Notes: generated from the sequence alone by a model not told the origin. 64,000 nt of DNA from Callaeas wilsoni (GCA_013398955.1 VWPU01013447.1:46713-110712); one strand, 5' to 3'. Shown: positions 1 to 14,460, numbered from the stretch's first letter. Program-made: numbers and translations.

Positions 1-3000
1 GGAGACACTTTCAGGTTTTACTTACACGGATAATTGCACAAACAAACTAAGGGACGGAGGTAATGCAATAACAGCACTGATACTTCTCACTCAGGGGGAT
101 CATCTGGCTCTTTCAGATTGGGGTTTTTTTATTAAGCCTGACATCCACTCGCAAATAGGAGGGAGCATCCTCCCCTCACGTGTCAGGAGCCAAGGCCTCG
201 TACAGCAACTGCCTCTAAGAGCAGAGACACCATCTAAGAGCATCTGTTTTGTTTTAACCTCTGCCCTTAAAGGAGGACCCAGAAAGGAAAAAAACCCAAA
301 CCCTTTAAGCTGAAGACTGGCTTTGTTGGTGCATATGAGGTTTTCAATCAGAAAAAGCCTCGGGGAGGGCTGCTCACCTCTCGGCTTCTGAATGGCATCA
401 CGGATGTTGTGTTTCAAGCTGCAACCCTGAAGACAGACCCCAATTTTGACCAGGCTTTGAGATTTAGCTTGAAGGCATGCATGCTCCCTACACAAAAAAA
501 TGAGGTCAAAGAAGCTTCTTTTGAAAAAATAAATAGAGCAATAAAGCATTCTTTCAGATTGGCTTCACAGGGGATAAATCACTGAACAAATACAGCCATC
601 TTATCTCGTTGGCAAATGGCACATTACAGCATCCAGCTTCACGGGAAATGCGCTGCTTGGTTGGAGAGCAAACTGATTTCTCATTGTCTAGGAAAATGCT
701 GCTCTTTACTTTTTACAAGACTTGTTTGTTTTTTAAAAAAACGCATGATCTCTAAGCAGTGCCAAGCCTGCTTTGCCTCCTGCCTCTTCATGCTTTCCTG
801 GATGCCTCAGGACTTCCTAGCAACCTCACAGCAGAAACACGATCCATCTCCTCTGACCAGGAGGACAACTTGTTTAAAATGGTATCCCAACAATATCCTG
901 GCTGCCCTTCTGACATTCCCCACGTGGATGGGATGCAGCAACCACGGGATCCCAAGAACAACGGAGCGAAGGAGGTGAGGCAGGCAGGGCTCTCGCAGCA
1001 TGTGGAGGTAAAGCTTTCCCCAAACCTTCCATTTTTAGCCTCTTTGTCCCTTCTAAAATCAAACACAGACACTAAGGACACCCAGCAAGGAACAAGAGCT
1101 CATGGGTGGCTACAGAACCGTCGCTGGCTATGGCATCCAGGGGCAGCGATGCCTGTTCAGCATTTTGGCACTGATTTATGACAAGTGTACTTGCGTTTCC
1201 ATTAGCCACAGCTCTCTCAGTTGACCCTTGGGCTCAGAGAGGCAGCCTCAACATTAAACTCCCATCAGCTTTCAGTCCCGCTGACCTCATCCCCAAAACT
1301 CGCTGCCATGTTTTACATCAGCCGGGGCCGACGCATTCCATTAATGCTCCCCTGGCTCGGGGAAACATCTGCTCTGTTTACACTGGTAGCAGCACAGAGA
1401 CCACTTAAAGCATCACCTTTGCTCCCCCAGCCCACAGCGGGAGGACGGGGCGGGCCCTGGACCTCCCGACCCCCGGCACTCCGACCTGGCCATTAGTTAT
1501 TCAACAGGGCAGAGGTCAATTACACCATCAAGGCACAGGAGAAGTGTTGGGTAGCTGCAAAGAAGGTGGATTCCTCCAGGCCAGAAGTGCAAGTTTGAGA
1601 GGGGAATCTGTGCTGACCCTAGCTGAAGATGACCAGGCTGACTGGAAATAAGGGTGGATGAAACAATGCCAGGAAATTACTAAATTTTTTTAATCCCAAT
1701 GGTTTTACAGACTGAGGCAGAGATTCAATGGATATATGGATGGTTGATGGTCCATCTCAACCAAAAGTGCTCCAGGGTGCTGCTGGGTGCCAAAGCCACC
1801 CTTGCATCCCTCCAGCTCCACGACCAGGGCAGGGGTCCCTGCAGGGTGGTTTGTCCCACAGCAACAGGGAGGGACAGGATACCTTCCTGAAAGCAAAGCA
1901 CAGTTCATCCAAAACAATCCCCCCAAAAGCACTGCAGGAACCACCATACCACCAGAGCTTAGCAGCAGCCACCTGGGGAAGCCCGACAGCTCTGAAATAC
2001 CTGTTTAGGCAGGGGATGCTTATCTATCAGTACTATGTGCTGGAGGCTTAGGGCAAGTCTCCACCAGATCAAGGGGATGTTACTACAAATTTTCCCAAGG
2101 ATTTCTGACAGCTAAGACCTCCAAAAGGCAAACCCCAAACACTTATTGCTGCTGTTGTTCCAGTGTTAGGTGTGCATTAAATTAACCCCCGATGTCTTCT
2201 GCTGCTGCTGGAAGCTTCCTTTACTGTTAACCACCCAGTCAAGGCTACAGCTGCTAACAAGCCCATTAGGACACAAAAATGTACAGCAGCCCCGGAATAT
2301 CCAACAGCAACTGCCATAATAGAGGCACAGCACACCACATATAGGGCATTCAGCAAGGGCCATCAGCTTTTGTTACAGTGAGGTCAGGAACAGGTTTTTC
2401 CCATCACTGATCATCTCACCAGTCCATGAATTTGCTGCATTTTCGATTTTTGCCTTGCCCGTTGACAGAGCTTGGACTATGAACTCACACAAAAAGACCC
2501 TGACACTCACAGAGGGCTTAGACCACTATTCCAACACCCCTACAAACAAGCAACAAACCCCCAAACCACCCTTTTAAAATTTTTTAATTTTGAAACTGCA
2601 CACTAATGAAGCCTGGTTTGATTGCGGCTGTGCCATGCAATTCTGTTGACTTAACCCCACCAATCCTGAATGCGATGATAGGTATTGGGGAGGGAAAAGA
2701 ATAAAAACTGTACTTGCTCGTGATCTTCTGCAATACATTAGGGAAGAGTAACACAATCTGCACAAACACTCCCCATCTTTCAGCTCATTCCCAGTGTCCA
2801 AAGTACCAGCAGGTCACAGCTTTGCCAATTCTACCACAAAGCTGAAACGCTGACTTAAGAAAGGATTTTTATCTAGTCCCCTTTCAATCAAAGAGATGAA
2901 AATTCAGTCAAAGGGGAAGAAGCTGGCACTGAATGAGACAAATCGAATTGTCCCTTTCTGGTTCCTTAATTCACATGTTAGGGGACAACCACAGCTGGGA

Positions 3001-5856
3001 ATTTCAATCTCTGGAGCAATTAAAGAAAATTAAATTCAGAGAATGAGGCCTTATGCACTCAAAGCTTCATTAACCCTCTTGCCTTTTAATTAAATATGTG
3101 AACATGAAATTTTGGACAGAGTACTTGCCTTACTGGCAACGCTCAGTTTTAGTGGCAAATCAGTACTTGCCTCTTTTTTTCAAAAAAGTACACTGGGATT
3201 GTAAATTCTAGACCTCTCCAGCTTCACAATGGCTTTATTAAATACAGTAGAAATTACTGCCTATCACCAGCTCCCACCTCATGGGAACGTCTGCTCTCCC
3301 TCAAATGCACCAGCAAAGCTCTGCTTTGGGCTCGCTTCAAGATAACAGGCAGCCCCACCAACACCAGGGATAAAACATGAGCCAGGATTTAAGAGCCCTA
3401 CACTTATTATGATCAGTAAGAGAAATAAAGTTGGTGAGCTACAGCAGGATAGGTTTTACAGCCCACGGAGAAGAGATTAGAGCAGCCGGCCTCTCTTCTA
3501 AATACTGCTCATCCTTACAAAAGGCTCAGGCAGGCGCCAAAGGCGGTGTGTGACTAGGACAGTTTAATGGATAATCTTTGAAAGGGGATATTGTCAAGTC
3601 TGCCCAGCCTAAATATCGAGCTGGCTTCGTGTGAGTTACCATCTGACTTGTGAGGGAGTCACGCTGCTCCCGCGCTGGCCTCCCGCCTTCCCGGGAACGT
3701 CAATGAAGCAGCTTCGGGCTCATGGGGATGCGCGACCGCCTGGCAGGGACCGAGCTCTGACTGCTTTGATGCTTCCCCGTATCCACCCAGAACAGGGGCT
3801 CCCAGCTGGTGCACGGGCAGGCAGTCACACACACTGGGACCAGCAGCACGGAGAGGGAACACACACACATGGTCCCTTCGTTGTCTCCTAGAGACTTCTT
3901 GGGAATCTGCACCTCGAGCCAAACGTTTCACCCAGAGATGTGCTCTCATCACTAGCAACTGAAGGGAGGGATCAGCCTTCAGTTTGTCCGTTTTCTTCAT
4001 AAGCGTGTTTTTGGGAGAGAGACTTGTCTTTTGCCAGCACACACTGATCAGTTCTGGGTTGGTATTTTACTGCTGACCTGTGCATTTCAGCTGTTTTGAC
4101 CATGCAAAGACCACAGTGTGTGTTTAGAGATGACCTTCGCTGACTGTCACTTACCATAAGAGCCGATACATTTTACAGTCAATGACACTCCCATTTTCAC
4201 ACATGTCCCCCTCTCAAGGGGAAAGCTAACACAACAGACAACTGTTCACACAAGACCTCCAAGGGATGCCAGATTCCCAAGTGGATGCTTTGCCCAATTG
4301 AGTGAAGAGGCACAGCTCCATTAACCAGAAGCAGGCAATTCCTCATGCCCAATATTCACAGGTTAATTGCTGCATCCCTAAAATAATGTTCTGGTTTCAC
4401 AGCAGCCGTACTCTCTCACATGGAGCAGAGTGAGCTGTTTGCTGCTGCAGGATGCCCTTGGTGCTACCAAGGACAATCTGAACGCACCGAGCGTGACAGG
4501 CTCTCGCTGAATGCAAAAATAAACGCAGCCACTTTGCTTCCTCAGCCTTTGACACCAACAGGGGAAGGGGCTTCCTGCTACAGCAACGAGGAGCACGTGA
4601 ATTTTGTGATGCTTGAAGTGCTGCCAGGCAGAACACAACCCATCACTCCACTTCTCTGCTGCTGGAAATTACAGGTCCATTAACCCTTCTCTGTGTGTGA
4701 GATGCTTTTCCCATCTGCACGCAGCAAACAAGCAAAGAGGATGCGCACGGTGAGCACACACAGGTGTGCTCCAGGGTGAAGGAGGCATTTCCAATGCAAA
4801 CCTGCCCATACAAACAGTTCTGCTCTCCAGTTCCGATGCTATCATTTTAGGATGGCAACATTTCCCGACCCAGTTTTTATCTTGCTCCCCATTCCTCTGC
4901 TACAAGTAGTAATTAGTAATGTCAGTGTTCTGGCTGAATTGCTACAGTCCATTAATAATGCAAGAGTAGTAACAGAGAGAGAGCAGAATAAAAGAGGCTT
5001 GAAGGTTAAAAGCAATAAGAGAATGCATTTTGGGGGACATTGGAAGGGGAGAGGAGAAGAGGAGAATTGCTGGCCTACTGAGATTATAAACCATACACTT
5101 CAAAACATATCATTCCTTTCAGGTGGAAGTGGTGGGTGAGTCAGTCATGGCTAATTAGAGGATAATATGCAAATAGGAATGACACACAGAGGTGATTTTT
5201 ACTAAATTAGAAGTAAATGTGTGTTTCACCTTCCCCTTGCCCCTCTAAACTTGCTGCCTCACCACTCGATGTTCCCATTTCTCCGTTACTCATGTTTCAG
5301 AGGTCAGTGGTAACCCGGCATCTCACAAGGACACACACTGAAGTTTCTTCAGAGAATTTCTGCTGAGACCAGCCCATACCTGCCCATCTACAACCAAACC
5401 TTTAATGCCACTAATCCATCTGCTCCGGGCACACCTTAACCCCAGGCTCTGTTGAAGCTGTTTATGACATGTACTATGAACCTAAAATAGAGCTGGGTTT
5501 GAATAGGTAACCCAGCATTTCCCTGGGCTTCCAAGGCCTGGGAATCTTCAACTGACAGCAGGCTCCTCAACAGCAAGAGCTTCACCTCCACCTAAGGCAC
5601 ACAATCCTTCCAATGACACTGAATAAAGCTGCTGCAACTGCATCCTCAACTGCATCACCTGGGGACTTGTTTTTTTCCTTTTATTTTCTCCTTTTCCCGC
5701 TAAGCCCAGCACAGAACCGAAAGCAATAAAGGAGCCTATAGGTTTGGTGATGATTCCTTGGCTGTTCCTATTGCTAAATGAAAACTCACATGAAGAGTGG
5801 AAGGGCTGAAGTGTCTCTGCATGCCAGGAAGGCAGCTGGTTTGGGGCTGACTCTGG

Positions 5857-5940
5857 TCCAACACTGAAAAGCAGGGATCTTCTACAGGAAGTTTTGTATC
5901 CAACACTGAAAAGCAGGGATCTTCTAAAGGAAGTTTTGTA
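5857..5940. repeat. Two-copy 42-bp tandem duplication
   Basis: The segment 5857-5898 is repeated directly at 5899-5940 with a single base difference near the 3' part (c versus a before the agg). It is intronic in RNF216. The unit length is a multiple of three, so it leaves open frames undisturbed, but nothing suggests that it is coding. Confidence 0.9.
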
Positions 5941-8489
5941 AGACAATTGAACTCACTCCGAAAGGCCTTCTCTCCTGGTTTTTGGCATTTACAGCCTCCT
6001 ACATGGTACCAGGCCTCTTGTGAGTGATGATGTACAAACCAACACACCTGCTCTTTCCGTGACCTGAACTCTCACAGGTCACTCCCTCTTGAAATATATA
6101 TTTCAGTAAGTCAAGTTTATCAACGTTACAATTTAACTGTAGGACAGCTCACTCTGACACTTCAGAGAACTACTCCAAAGTCCTCCAGCACAAAGGGCTC
6201 AGACAGCATAAAAAGCCAGTTCATCATTGAGATGAACTCAAAGAAGAATGGAAAAGGAAGGGGAAAAAAAAAAAAAAAAATGGAAAGATCAGCTTCAGAA
6301 CTGCATGGTGTTTTAGGCCTTTCAAGTATCACTTCCTCTGTGGGGAGGAAGTGAGAGGAGCTGGAGGTTCTCAGATACAAACAGCTTCCCCTCCAGGACA
6401 ATGAGAGAAAAGTATGGGTGTTTTTAAAAGAAAAAAAAGGGGAAAAAAAAAGAAAAAAGGAAAGCAGGCCAGCCCTGAACACACTGTGACCAAATTAGGA
6501 AACAAACTCCACTGACAGCCTCCAGAATGGCCATCGTCTGCAGCAGCCTTGTGTTAGCTCAGGAAGTCTGATGACTGTGTCATCTGCTGAAATCTGTTTA
6601 TGTGCAAACAGAAAGGAGAAGCAAAACACCTCCCCACACTCCCTGCAGCAGGTTAGGCCATCTCGGGCTCTGGCCCGGAGGAGACATCAGTGCCCTGACA
6701 CAGTGCTATTCCAAACCTCTGCTGCTGAATCACGCCCCTCCAAAGATAACTCTGCCCTGGAAGCACTAAGGCACAGCAAAATGAGGTGTATGGGGTTTTT
6801 TAAATGCATTTTTTAAGTGGTTAGCTGTGGCAGATGAAGCTGAGGTTAGAGATCAGTGATTACTACGACAGGAATGTGAGGGGGAGGAAAGAGAAGGAAG
6901 ATACAGCTTCTTGAGTAAGGTCAGAACAATGTTTTTAATTTGGCTTGGGAACAGCCTTTTTCCATCCCCTCCAACGTCCATTTCCACTGCAGCAGCAAAA
7001 TGATAATGCTGCTCCAACACTCTGCAAATACACTAGGCAGGGTTTTAACCTTAAACTGCTGTGGAAAGGACCTGTACCTGAGCTCACAGCAGCCCCAGGA
7101 ATGCTCAGTGGCACTGCTACCTGTTATGGGGACAGACAAGTGACTGAGCAAAGTTGCTTCACTCTTTAAAAATCAAACAAATGAAGGAATCTGAGCACTC
7201 TGGTCCATACAGAGATTTAGGGTTTCTCCCTGGTGTTAGGGTGACTGTGGTACATTATTCCCACTCTTGTCTGCATGAGTGGGAAGAGAACTTCTTGTCC
7301 CTTTTCTTTTCAAAGGGATTGAGGAGGAAAAGGCAAAGCTGACAGCTCATCTCAGCCTGCAGCAGGTCTCAACCTCAGCACAACTACAGCTTTCAGGGTC
7401 CTTCCAGCCCCAGGAGTTTGGCTACGAGGCCACTCCACCAATTTTCCACCTTCAAGGCAGCCAAGGGTCTTTCACAACCCACCCAGGGTGCTGTTATCCA
7501 ATTCCTGGTGGAATCCATCACTTATCTCCAAAGACAGTCATCATAAACCAGAACTGACCACCACAGGTGTGCTGCTGCTCTTGGTGTTCCCTTTGCCCAA
7601 ACAGTTGTAGGCTCCCTGTGCCCAGGGACAAAAGGCTAAACAAGATGGTGAAGCTTAAATTTCCATCTCCACATGAAGTTATTACTTCTGAACCTTTCCC
7701 CTGCAAAGGACAAAGCTATGAATGGAAGGTAGCACTGCTACCTCGTATGGATCTGACACAGAGGCACTCACTGGTCAGTGAACAGCCTTTTCAATTGGCT
7801 TTTCACTGACTGGATATTGCTGTACAAGGCAGAAAGCAAGCACAGGAGTCAGCTTTGTTGCTTGAAATTGCACTGACTTAACACAGTCCATTTTTAAAGG
7901 AACTAGTCTGAGTTCCTGCTTTCAGCAGCTTATTTTTTTTCCCCCTGCAAGAGACAGATACCCCATTTAATCTGACCTCTTTCCTCAGGTCCATTTCCAG
8001 GCTGGGCCTCACCCTCTCCTCCTCTGTCAGACTCATTTATCAAGCGAAGCATTTCCACATACCACTGCATAAATAGACTTGACCTTGTTAAAGCAGCAGC
8101 AGCACCTGAGCTCCAGCTGATGGAGTCTCTCCACCCTATCACAGCAATTAACCCAGCCCACTCCTACTCTCTTTCCAGGTGGGGTATTCTCAGAGCTTCT
8201 ACAGCCCTCTCCTATGCGTCTCAAAGGGTGACAAGTTGGCAAGCAGTGATTTGGGGCTGATTATTATGCCTCCTTCTCTGGAAAGGGGCGTTTAGGAGCA
8301 ACATACAGCTGGCACCGCTCAATTCTTGTAACTGCTCCTGCCCAGTCCAAGCACACAGCAAAAATCAAGGTGTAAGACAGTACCCCCAGCACGTGGCTTT
8401 CCCTTGTTCCCCTTGCAGTTTCTTCGCAGGATAAGGAGCTTGCCCAGCATAAACCTGGGGCTGAGAAGATCTCCCAACTCTCAGCACTC

Positions 8490-9010
8490 CCCAAACAACT
8501 CTGACCCTCCCCGCCTCGATGGGACGGCCCACACGGTTCAGCGCACGTGCCCGTCCTCCACGGGACTGTACTTTTAAGGTCTGCTCTACTACGAGCTCTC
8601 TCCTGTTATCTATCTCCCTTTAGAACCCGCCAATAAAACCTCCTGGGGTGTTATCTGCTGCCTACAATCACCTCAACCCCACCTTCGACCTTGGTCCCTC
8701 CCTCCGGCCCATCCCTTCGCGGAGATAGAGAATGAGCCGTGCTCCGATAGCATCGCGCTCGCCCTGCCTGCGGCTCGGCACCGGCACCGCTGCTGCAGCC
8801 GAGCTTCAATGTCCTTTTATGGAAGAAAAATGAAAATCTCCTGCCCAGCCGTGGAGAGCCTGAGCCGGGCTGAGCCGAGCTGACAGACGGAAACTCGCCA
8901 TTTGTTGTGGTTTTGGCACCGAGAGCGCCCAGCGAGTTCCCATGCGCGCCGCAAGTTTAAAAAGGGCGCAGCCGAGAGCTCCGGAGCAGGAGGTGTCGGG
9001 GATGCAGTGC
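8490..9010. promoter_or_regulatory. Intronic CpG-rich block with several GATA-type motifs
   Basis: CpG dinucleotides are much denser here than in the AT-rich flanks. TTATCT occurs at 8606 and 8651, AGATAG at 8723 and CGATAG at 8745, which makes a small cluster of GATA-factor-like sites. There is a CCAAT-like motif near 8631 and a TTTAAAAAG box near 8955. No exon is recognisable next to it. It could be an intragenic CpG island, an alternative promoter or an enhancer. The function is inferred from composition only. Confidence 0.35.
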
Positions 9011-9114
9011 TCAGGGGGAAGATGGCAGAGCCATGAAAACATGGCTTAGGGCATTCTGCTGGCATGGGCACGTGGGAGATAGGTCTCCAGATCAAAGTGG
9101 ACACAGGCACGAGT

Positions 9115-9274
9115 GCTCCATTCCCAAGCCCTGTCCCTGGAAGTGTTCAAGGCCAGGCTGGATTGAGCCCTAAGCAACCTGGTCTAGTGGAAGGTGTCCC
9201 TGCCCATGGTGGGGAGTGAAAACGAATGGTCTTTAAGGGTCCTTTCAACTCAAACCATTCTGTAATTCTATGAA
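9115..9274 (+). mobile_element. CR1 LINE 3'-end fragment
   Basis: The sequence has the typical avian CR1 tail: a conserved stretch around 'aacctggtctagtggaagg' (about 9177), then 'aaccattctgtaattctat' close to its end. The short terminal direct repeat resembles the ATTCTATGA unit of CR1. It is 5' truncated, as most copies are, and lies antisense to RNF216 in an intron. Confidence 0.85.
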
Positions 9275-12200
9275 GACCTGTAGCAAGGTCGTCCACACCA
9301 CATTTCCTTCTCTTCCTCGTCCCAACAAATTTTCTTAAGAGACACAGGAGGGTGGGAATTTAAACACAGGAGTTGGGACTTTGAGGTCATTGCCACCAAG
9401 AAGAAGTTAGCAAGGGGTCTGCCACAGCAAATGCCACCTTCAGCTCTGCTCTGCACTAAAGCTGTGGGGCTAAGCTCCAAGTAACAATCAAATCCAAATA
9501 AACAGGCTCAAGGAAAAACATACGGATAACAGCAATAAGAATGTCTGAACAGAGAATGAGATGGGGCCACGGGACTTTCAAAATGTTTGCGCTGCTGTCA
9601 AGAAGCTGAATGAGACAGCAGACTCCAACAGCTGGGAAAACATGTTGCAAAACAAGGAGAATTAAGTAATTCTCCATATGTATATCCTACTCTGAGGCAT
9701 TCTGGACAAGCTCAGTTTCTCCAACCAGGACAATCTTTTTTTCCATGTTGCACATGCACCCTGCCAGCGACAAATCCCGATACAGTTTAAGCCTAAACCC
9801 ACAGCACATCTGGAGTCGGGCAGGGCAGCTCTGGGCAGCATGGCCCAGCCTTTAGCACAGAAGTAATGGGCCCTGTGGTATGTGTTGGATGACATCCTTG
9901 GACAGCTATGTCATCCTGAACACATCCCCTGCTGCTGGGTGCTGGATTACACAAACACTTCCCCCTGCACTCTATAAAACACTCCTAACCAGATCATCCC
10001 TGCGGCCGCCTTGTTGCCCACCTCCGAACCACAAGCAGCTGCGGGTGCCTTGCTGCACCAGGTACAGAGATCACGGGTGCCACAGTATCCCCCTCACCTC
10101 CTTCTGCAACTTCAGGTCTCGTTGATCAAGCAATAACTTATTTCAGCGAGACCATTCCCGTCAGAGGCGTGCAAACCGCACAGTGGGACTCGCGCTCGTT
10201 ACCAGTGGTGCCGGTGCCCTGCTAAGAGCGGCCGTGTTCAGGCACAGCTCGGTGCAAGTTTAAACCTGTCTCACTTCCAGCAGAAAATGAAGGCTAAAAG
10301 CAGCTGGGTGCATCTGTTCCTAGCCAGCACCTCCAAATCAATCCCGAGGCACAGAGCAGCTTAAAAAGGCGTGCCCTAAAACACCAAGTCTCAGTGCTGC
10401 TAATTAAAACACGTGAGGATTGCTGGTGGCCAGAGAGCCTAAGCTGAAGATGAAAGGCAAAAGAGCAGACATTTCAGCCATCTGAGATAGGCACACAAAT
10501 GTTCAAGGCAGTCCCCAAACCCACTGTGATGTACTGGAATGGCAGCTGCCCAGGCCAAGAGCAATGCCATCCCATGCCATGCAGCCACGTGCCATCACCT
10601 CTTACACCCAGCCAGCACTGACCCAGACAACTGGGTACCATAAAGCAATAAAATTCCATGCTATGGAAAGGAGTTTTAAGGAAATGCAAGTCCCTGCAAT
10701 GTGGCCTGGCTATGAAATGAGTGCTGGGGGTTTCAAGCTCTCCGCTACTCTGTGCATGCATTATTTCCATGGCAACAGCAGCTTTCAGCTCCCCATCTCT
10801 TGCTGGCTGAAAGCCCTGCAGTGCTTTGTGCTGAGACTGCAAAGAAGGGAAACCATCTCCCTCTCCCACAACACGGCGCCAGGGACGGCAGCAGCAGCTG
10901 GGAACAAAAGCCTTGTCTTCAACATTGTGGGGTCCTGGGAGGAGGGAGGCTGAGCAGAGAGGATGGACTTCCTTTTCTGGTGGAAAACAGCACTTCCCCC
11001 ACCATGCAGAAGTGCACACTCACCTCCCAGTACTGCACAACTCAACCAGCAACATGTGCCTTTCCTTGTTTTACCACAGTTGCCAGCTTTGGGCTGCTCT
11101 GTAGCGCTGGGAGGAGAACTGTGCATCCTTAGAGATGAGAAGTTTGAGCGCTGCTTCCATGCAGGGATCCCTCCAAGATGGAGGCCGAAAAAGCAGGCTG
11201 GAAAACCCTCCTGTCACCAGGAAGCCTGGCTCCATGTGCAGTCAGCATCTTATTACAGAGCAAAACCTCAATACTCAGCCAAATCTGAGTGAAAGCTGCC
11301 TTTGCCCCAGCACCAGCTCAGACTGCACACACACACACAGAACACATTCGTAAGGTGGCTCAGACAATATTTTTCCTTGGCTAACTAAGCTTTTCCTCTA
11401 CCCTGCTATTTGTCATATTAAGATTCAAGTCCTGGCCACCTAACCACACAGGAGCCAAACTTGATGCCACACAGCTGGAGCCACAGCGGCCCTGGCAGAT
11501 GGTGCCAGCTCATCTGCATGCTCCCCGTGCAGCCGGGCACTCACAGGAGGCAGAGCAGCTCTGCCCGTTGCTCAAGTTACAATTAGCCACATTTTGGTCC
11601 CTGCAAGGTGCAAATGACTGGAACTGCAGGTGAGATGCACAAGCAGTGACCTGGGTATGTGCAGAGCTCTTACTGTTGAGGCCAGCATACAGACACACAG
11701 CTGAAGTGAAGGCTTCCAGCTGGTTCGCATCGCTTGCTTCACAACGTATCCATAGCTGGCCCAAATATGAATGAACCTCCCTGCAAGATTTAATGGAGAG
11801 CCTGAGGATATCAACACAAACTCCCAAAGCCAGACAAAGGATCCAGGTGATGGAGCACTGGGATACAGCAGGTCCACCATCTGGTCCTCCTCTCCCCAGC
11901 CTCAAAGAGCTGTGAGATTTTGGGAGAGATACATTTTGACCTTCCCCTTTCCACACTTCCCCTTGCTTTTAGGTTCAGCTGTGTGAGTGCAGTCCTTCCA
12001 AAGGGAGAGGGACTCCTTCCAGGATCAGTCATCACCACCACCGAGTCTGCCAGAGGCAATGCTAGCAAAGCCAATGCATCCTCTCCAACCTCTGTGGAGT
12101 TCCCTAGATTAGCCCTTTCCTCCCTTAGGGCAACCATTTCCTGCAAGCAAGAGCATTAACTGAAATTCTTCACTCTGGAGAGAGAGGAGATAGCAGGAAT

Positions 12201-13750
12201 ATGAAGAACCACTGCAGCTGATGTTGCGAGACACCACATCCTGCTATCCAAATTCCTCACCCTCGACTTCAAATCCTAAAGTCGTTAAAGACTTCTAAGA
12301 AGAGCACAGATCTACTCAGCAGATTTTCAGCTAATGAATCAACACAAGCTGTCCAGGAAACCAGAAATCCAGCCCACTGGAATGCTGTAACCCCAGGGAG
12401 GGGGGGAACAGGCAGTACACTAGGAAGGAAATGGAACAGCAGAGCAGTAGGAAAGGAACATTTCAGCACTGATCCCTCTTACCACGGTTACTCTGCTGCA
12501 TTACACATTTTAGGGAAAAAGCGACTTCAATTCATTTCAAGGGTTCATGTTTTTCAAGCCCGAATTCTGTTCTGTAGTGCTGACATATGTACATTTTGAA
12601 AACAACTCGGCTTTTGCAGAAACAGTTAGAAAAAATTGAGATTTAAGCGCGAATCAACATTGCCACCTAGTGCCTAGCACACCTCCTTGCTCCAACACAG
12701 GGACAATCCATCGGCACTACAATGGAGATCAGGATCTAAAATGGAATTGTGCATATTTCCAAAGCAGCTTTCTCCCCCCAAGTAAGTTCAATTTTCACAC
12801 CAGACTGCAGAGTTCAGTGCTGGCAACTTCGATTTCTCCAGACAAGAGTATTTAACCTTCTATTAACTTCTCAACCCAGGCAAAAGGTGATACCACATCA
12901 ATGAAAGAACCCAAAGCTCTGGCACCTACAAGTGCAAGGTTAATGTCCTCAGGAGGAATTTCAGTGATTAGCAGCAATCTCAGAACTCATGAGAATTCAC
13001 TGTTGTGGCTACAGTGATGCAAGAGGCCTTGTAGCTCCATGCCAAGCACTGATCCTGCCCTGCCTTGCTGGCACCAGATGTAAGCAGGATCCTGCATCTG
13101 TTCATGAGACCAGGAAACATTTCTGTGCTTCTGTTTTTTCCCAGAACTGATGGTGAGGAAGCAGCAAGTTTTCCCCATTCCACCCCCTCCTCGGCCTGAT
13201 GATTCTCCTGCTATGGCCATTAAAAACTGGAGAGAGCACAAAGATCTGCCCTTTGAATGGCTGACATTTCAGCCAGCTCTCCCAGCAAGGTTTTTTGTCA
13301 CTTCCAACTGAATCTGTATTCATGCTAGCCCATGAAAGAAAAATGCAGATACCAATTCTCTCAAATATAGCATGTAAGGTTGTTCCAGCTCATTCTCCAG
13401 AAGTTTCATTAGATACAAGATTAGAATTTGGTTTTGACTTACAAACATCCAGTTCCATGCTCAACCAGAACATTTCTGTATATGCAAGACAGCAACCTCT
13501 GGCACCCTTAGGCTTTTTCAGCCAATATCTTCCAAGAAAAGACAGGACTCCTGCTCTCTTATCAACAGTGCCCTGAAACTCACCTGCCCAGGAATCCAAT
13601 TTTACAGAAGACCAGTAGCATCCAGCAAACACTTTGACTGCTGCCCCATGCAGTCACATGAGATACTGCTGCTAGGAAGGGTGAGCTCTCCTCCCAGCTC
13701 TCCTGCCCAACACTCCAGAAGAGACCAAATGTGAAGCATCCCCCAATTAC

Positions 13751-13829
13751 CTTTCTGCAGCGGGGATTGGGGCAGCTGAACCGCTTCACATCGCTGTCCA
13801 GTAGAGCTGGGAAGTTACAGAAGGGACAC
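13751..13829 (-). CDS. RNF216: RNF216 coding exon, start of the IBR domain
   Basis: The exon encodes [18 protein letters not shown] and continues to CPNPRCRK, with paired CxxC-type zinc ligands at the end of the RING1-IBR linker and the first IBR cysteines. The acceptor is at 13830/13831 and the donor reads AAAG|gtaatt. Length is 79 nt, and it completes the AG|G arginine codon left by the preceding exon. It is the lowest RNF216 exon I can find; the next intron runs off the window. Confidence 0.93.
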
Positions 13830-14274
13830 CTGTAGCCCAAAACGAGATGCCATTAATGCAGAGTGCCAAACATAGCTTTGCTGAAAGCTGATTTAGTTAA
13901 ATAGCTGCATGGAAGTTGCTAAGGCTGCCAACCCAATGCCTGTTGCCAGGATGTGCTGACTATTGCCTTTTTGCTCATATTTCTTCGATCACTTCCCTGT
14001 TTGCAATCAAAATATTATATGCTCAGCACTGCTTTTGACCATGTAATTTAGCGGATCAGCACAGAGCTGGCAAGCAAGTCTTGGGGGAGACAAGTCTATT
14101 GAATTTTAATCTGCTCCTAGTCAAAGGCAGAATAAAAACAGACCTGGGAAGGCAGAAGTCTGAATTTATAATCCAGCTCTTTAAAAGCTACCTATCTCAG
14201 AGTCAGCACAAACGCAGGGTTTCAGGGAACAATTTTCTACAGCAGGAAGTGCAGCATTCTCTGTGGGACACTCA

Positions 14275-14460
<186 letters not shown>

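Larger units (their letters stand above)
1..13750 (-). other. RNF216 intron after the first IBR exon; no gene seen
   Basis: This interval lies downstream of the lowest recognised RNF216 exon. I see no exon matching the remainder of the IBR or RING2, and no unrelated gene. It contains a two-copy 42-bp tandem repeat at 5,857, a poly(A) run near 6,270, a CpG-rich block at 8.49-9.01 kb and a CR1 fragment at 9.1 kb. Open frames of 100-180 codons occur on both strands but overlap each other and resemble no family I know. Confidence 0.6.

Noticed and set aside
5857..5940. Possible minisatellite or CRISPR-like array
   Set aside because: Only two adjacent copies without spacers; a simple tandem duplication.
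10474..11132. 181-codon minus-strand frame and overlapping plus-strand frames
   Set aside because: No recognisable motif, open in several frames, intronic.
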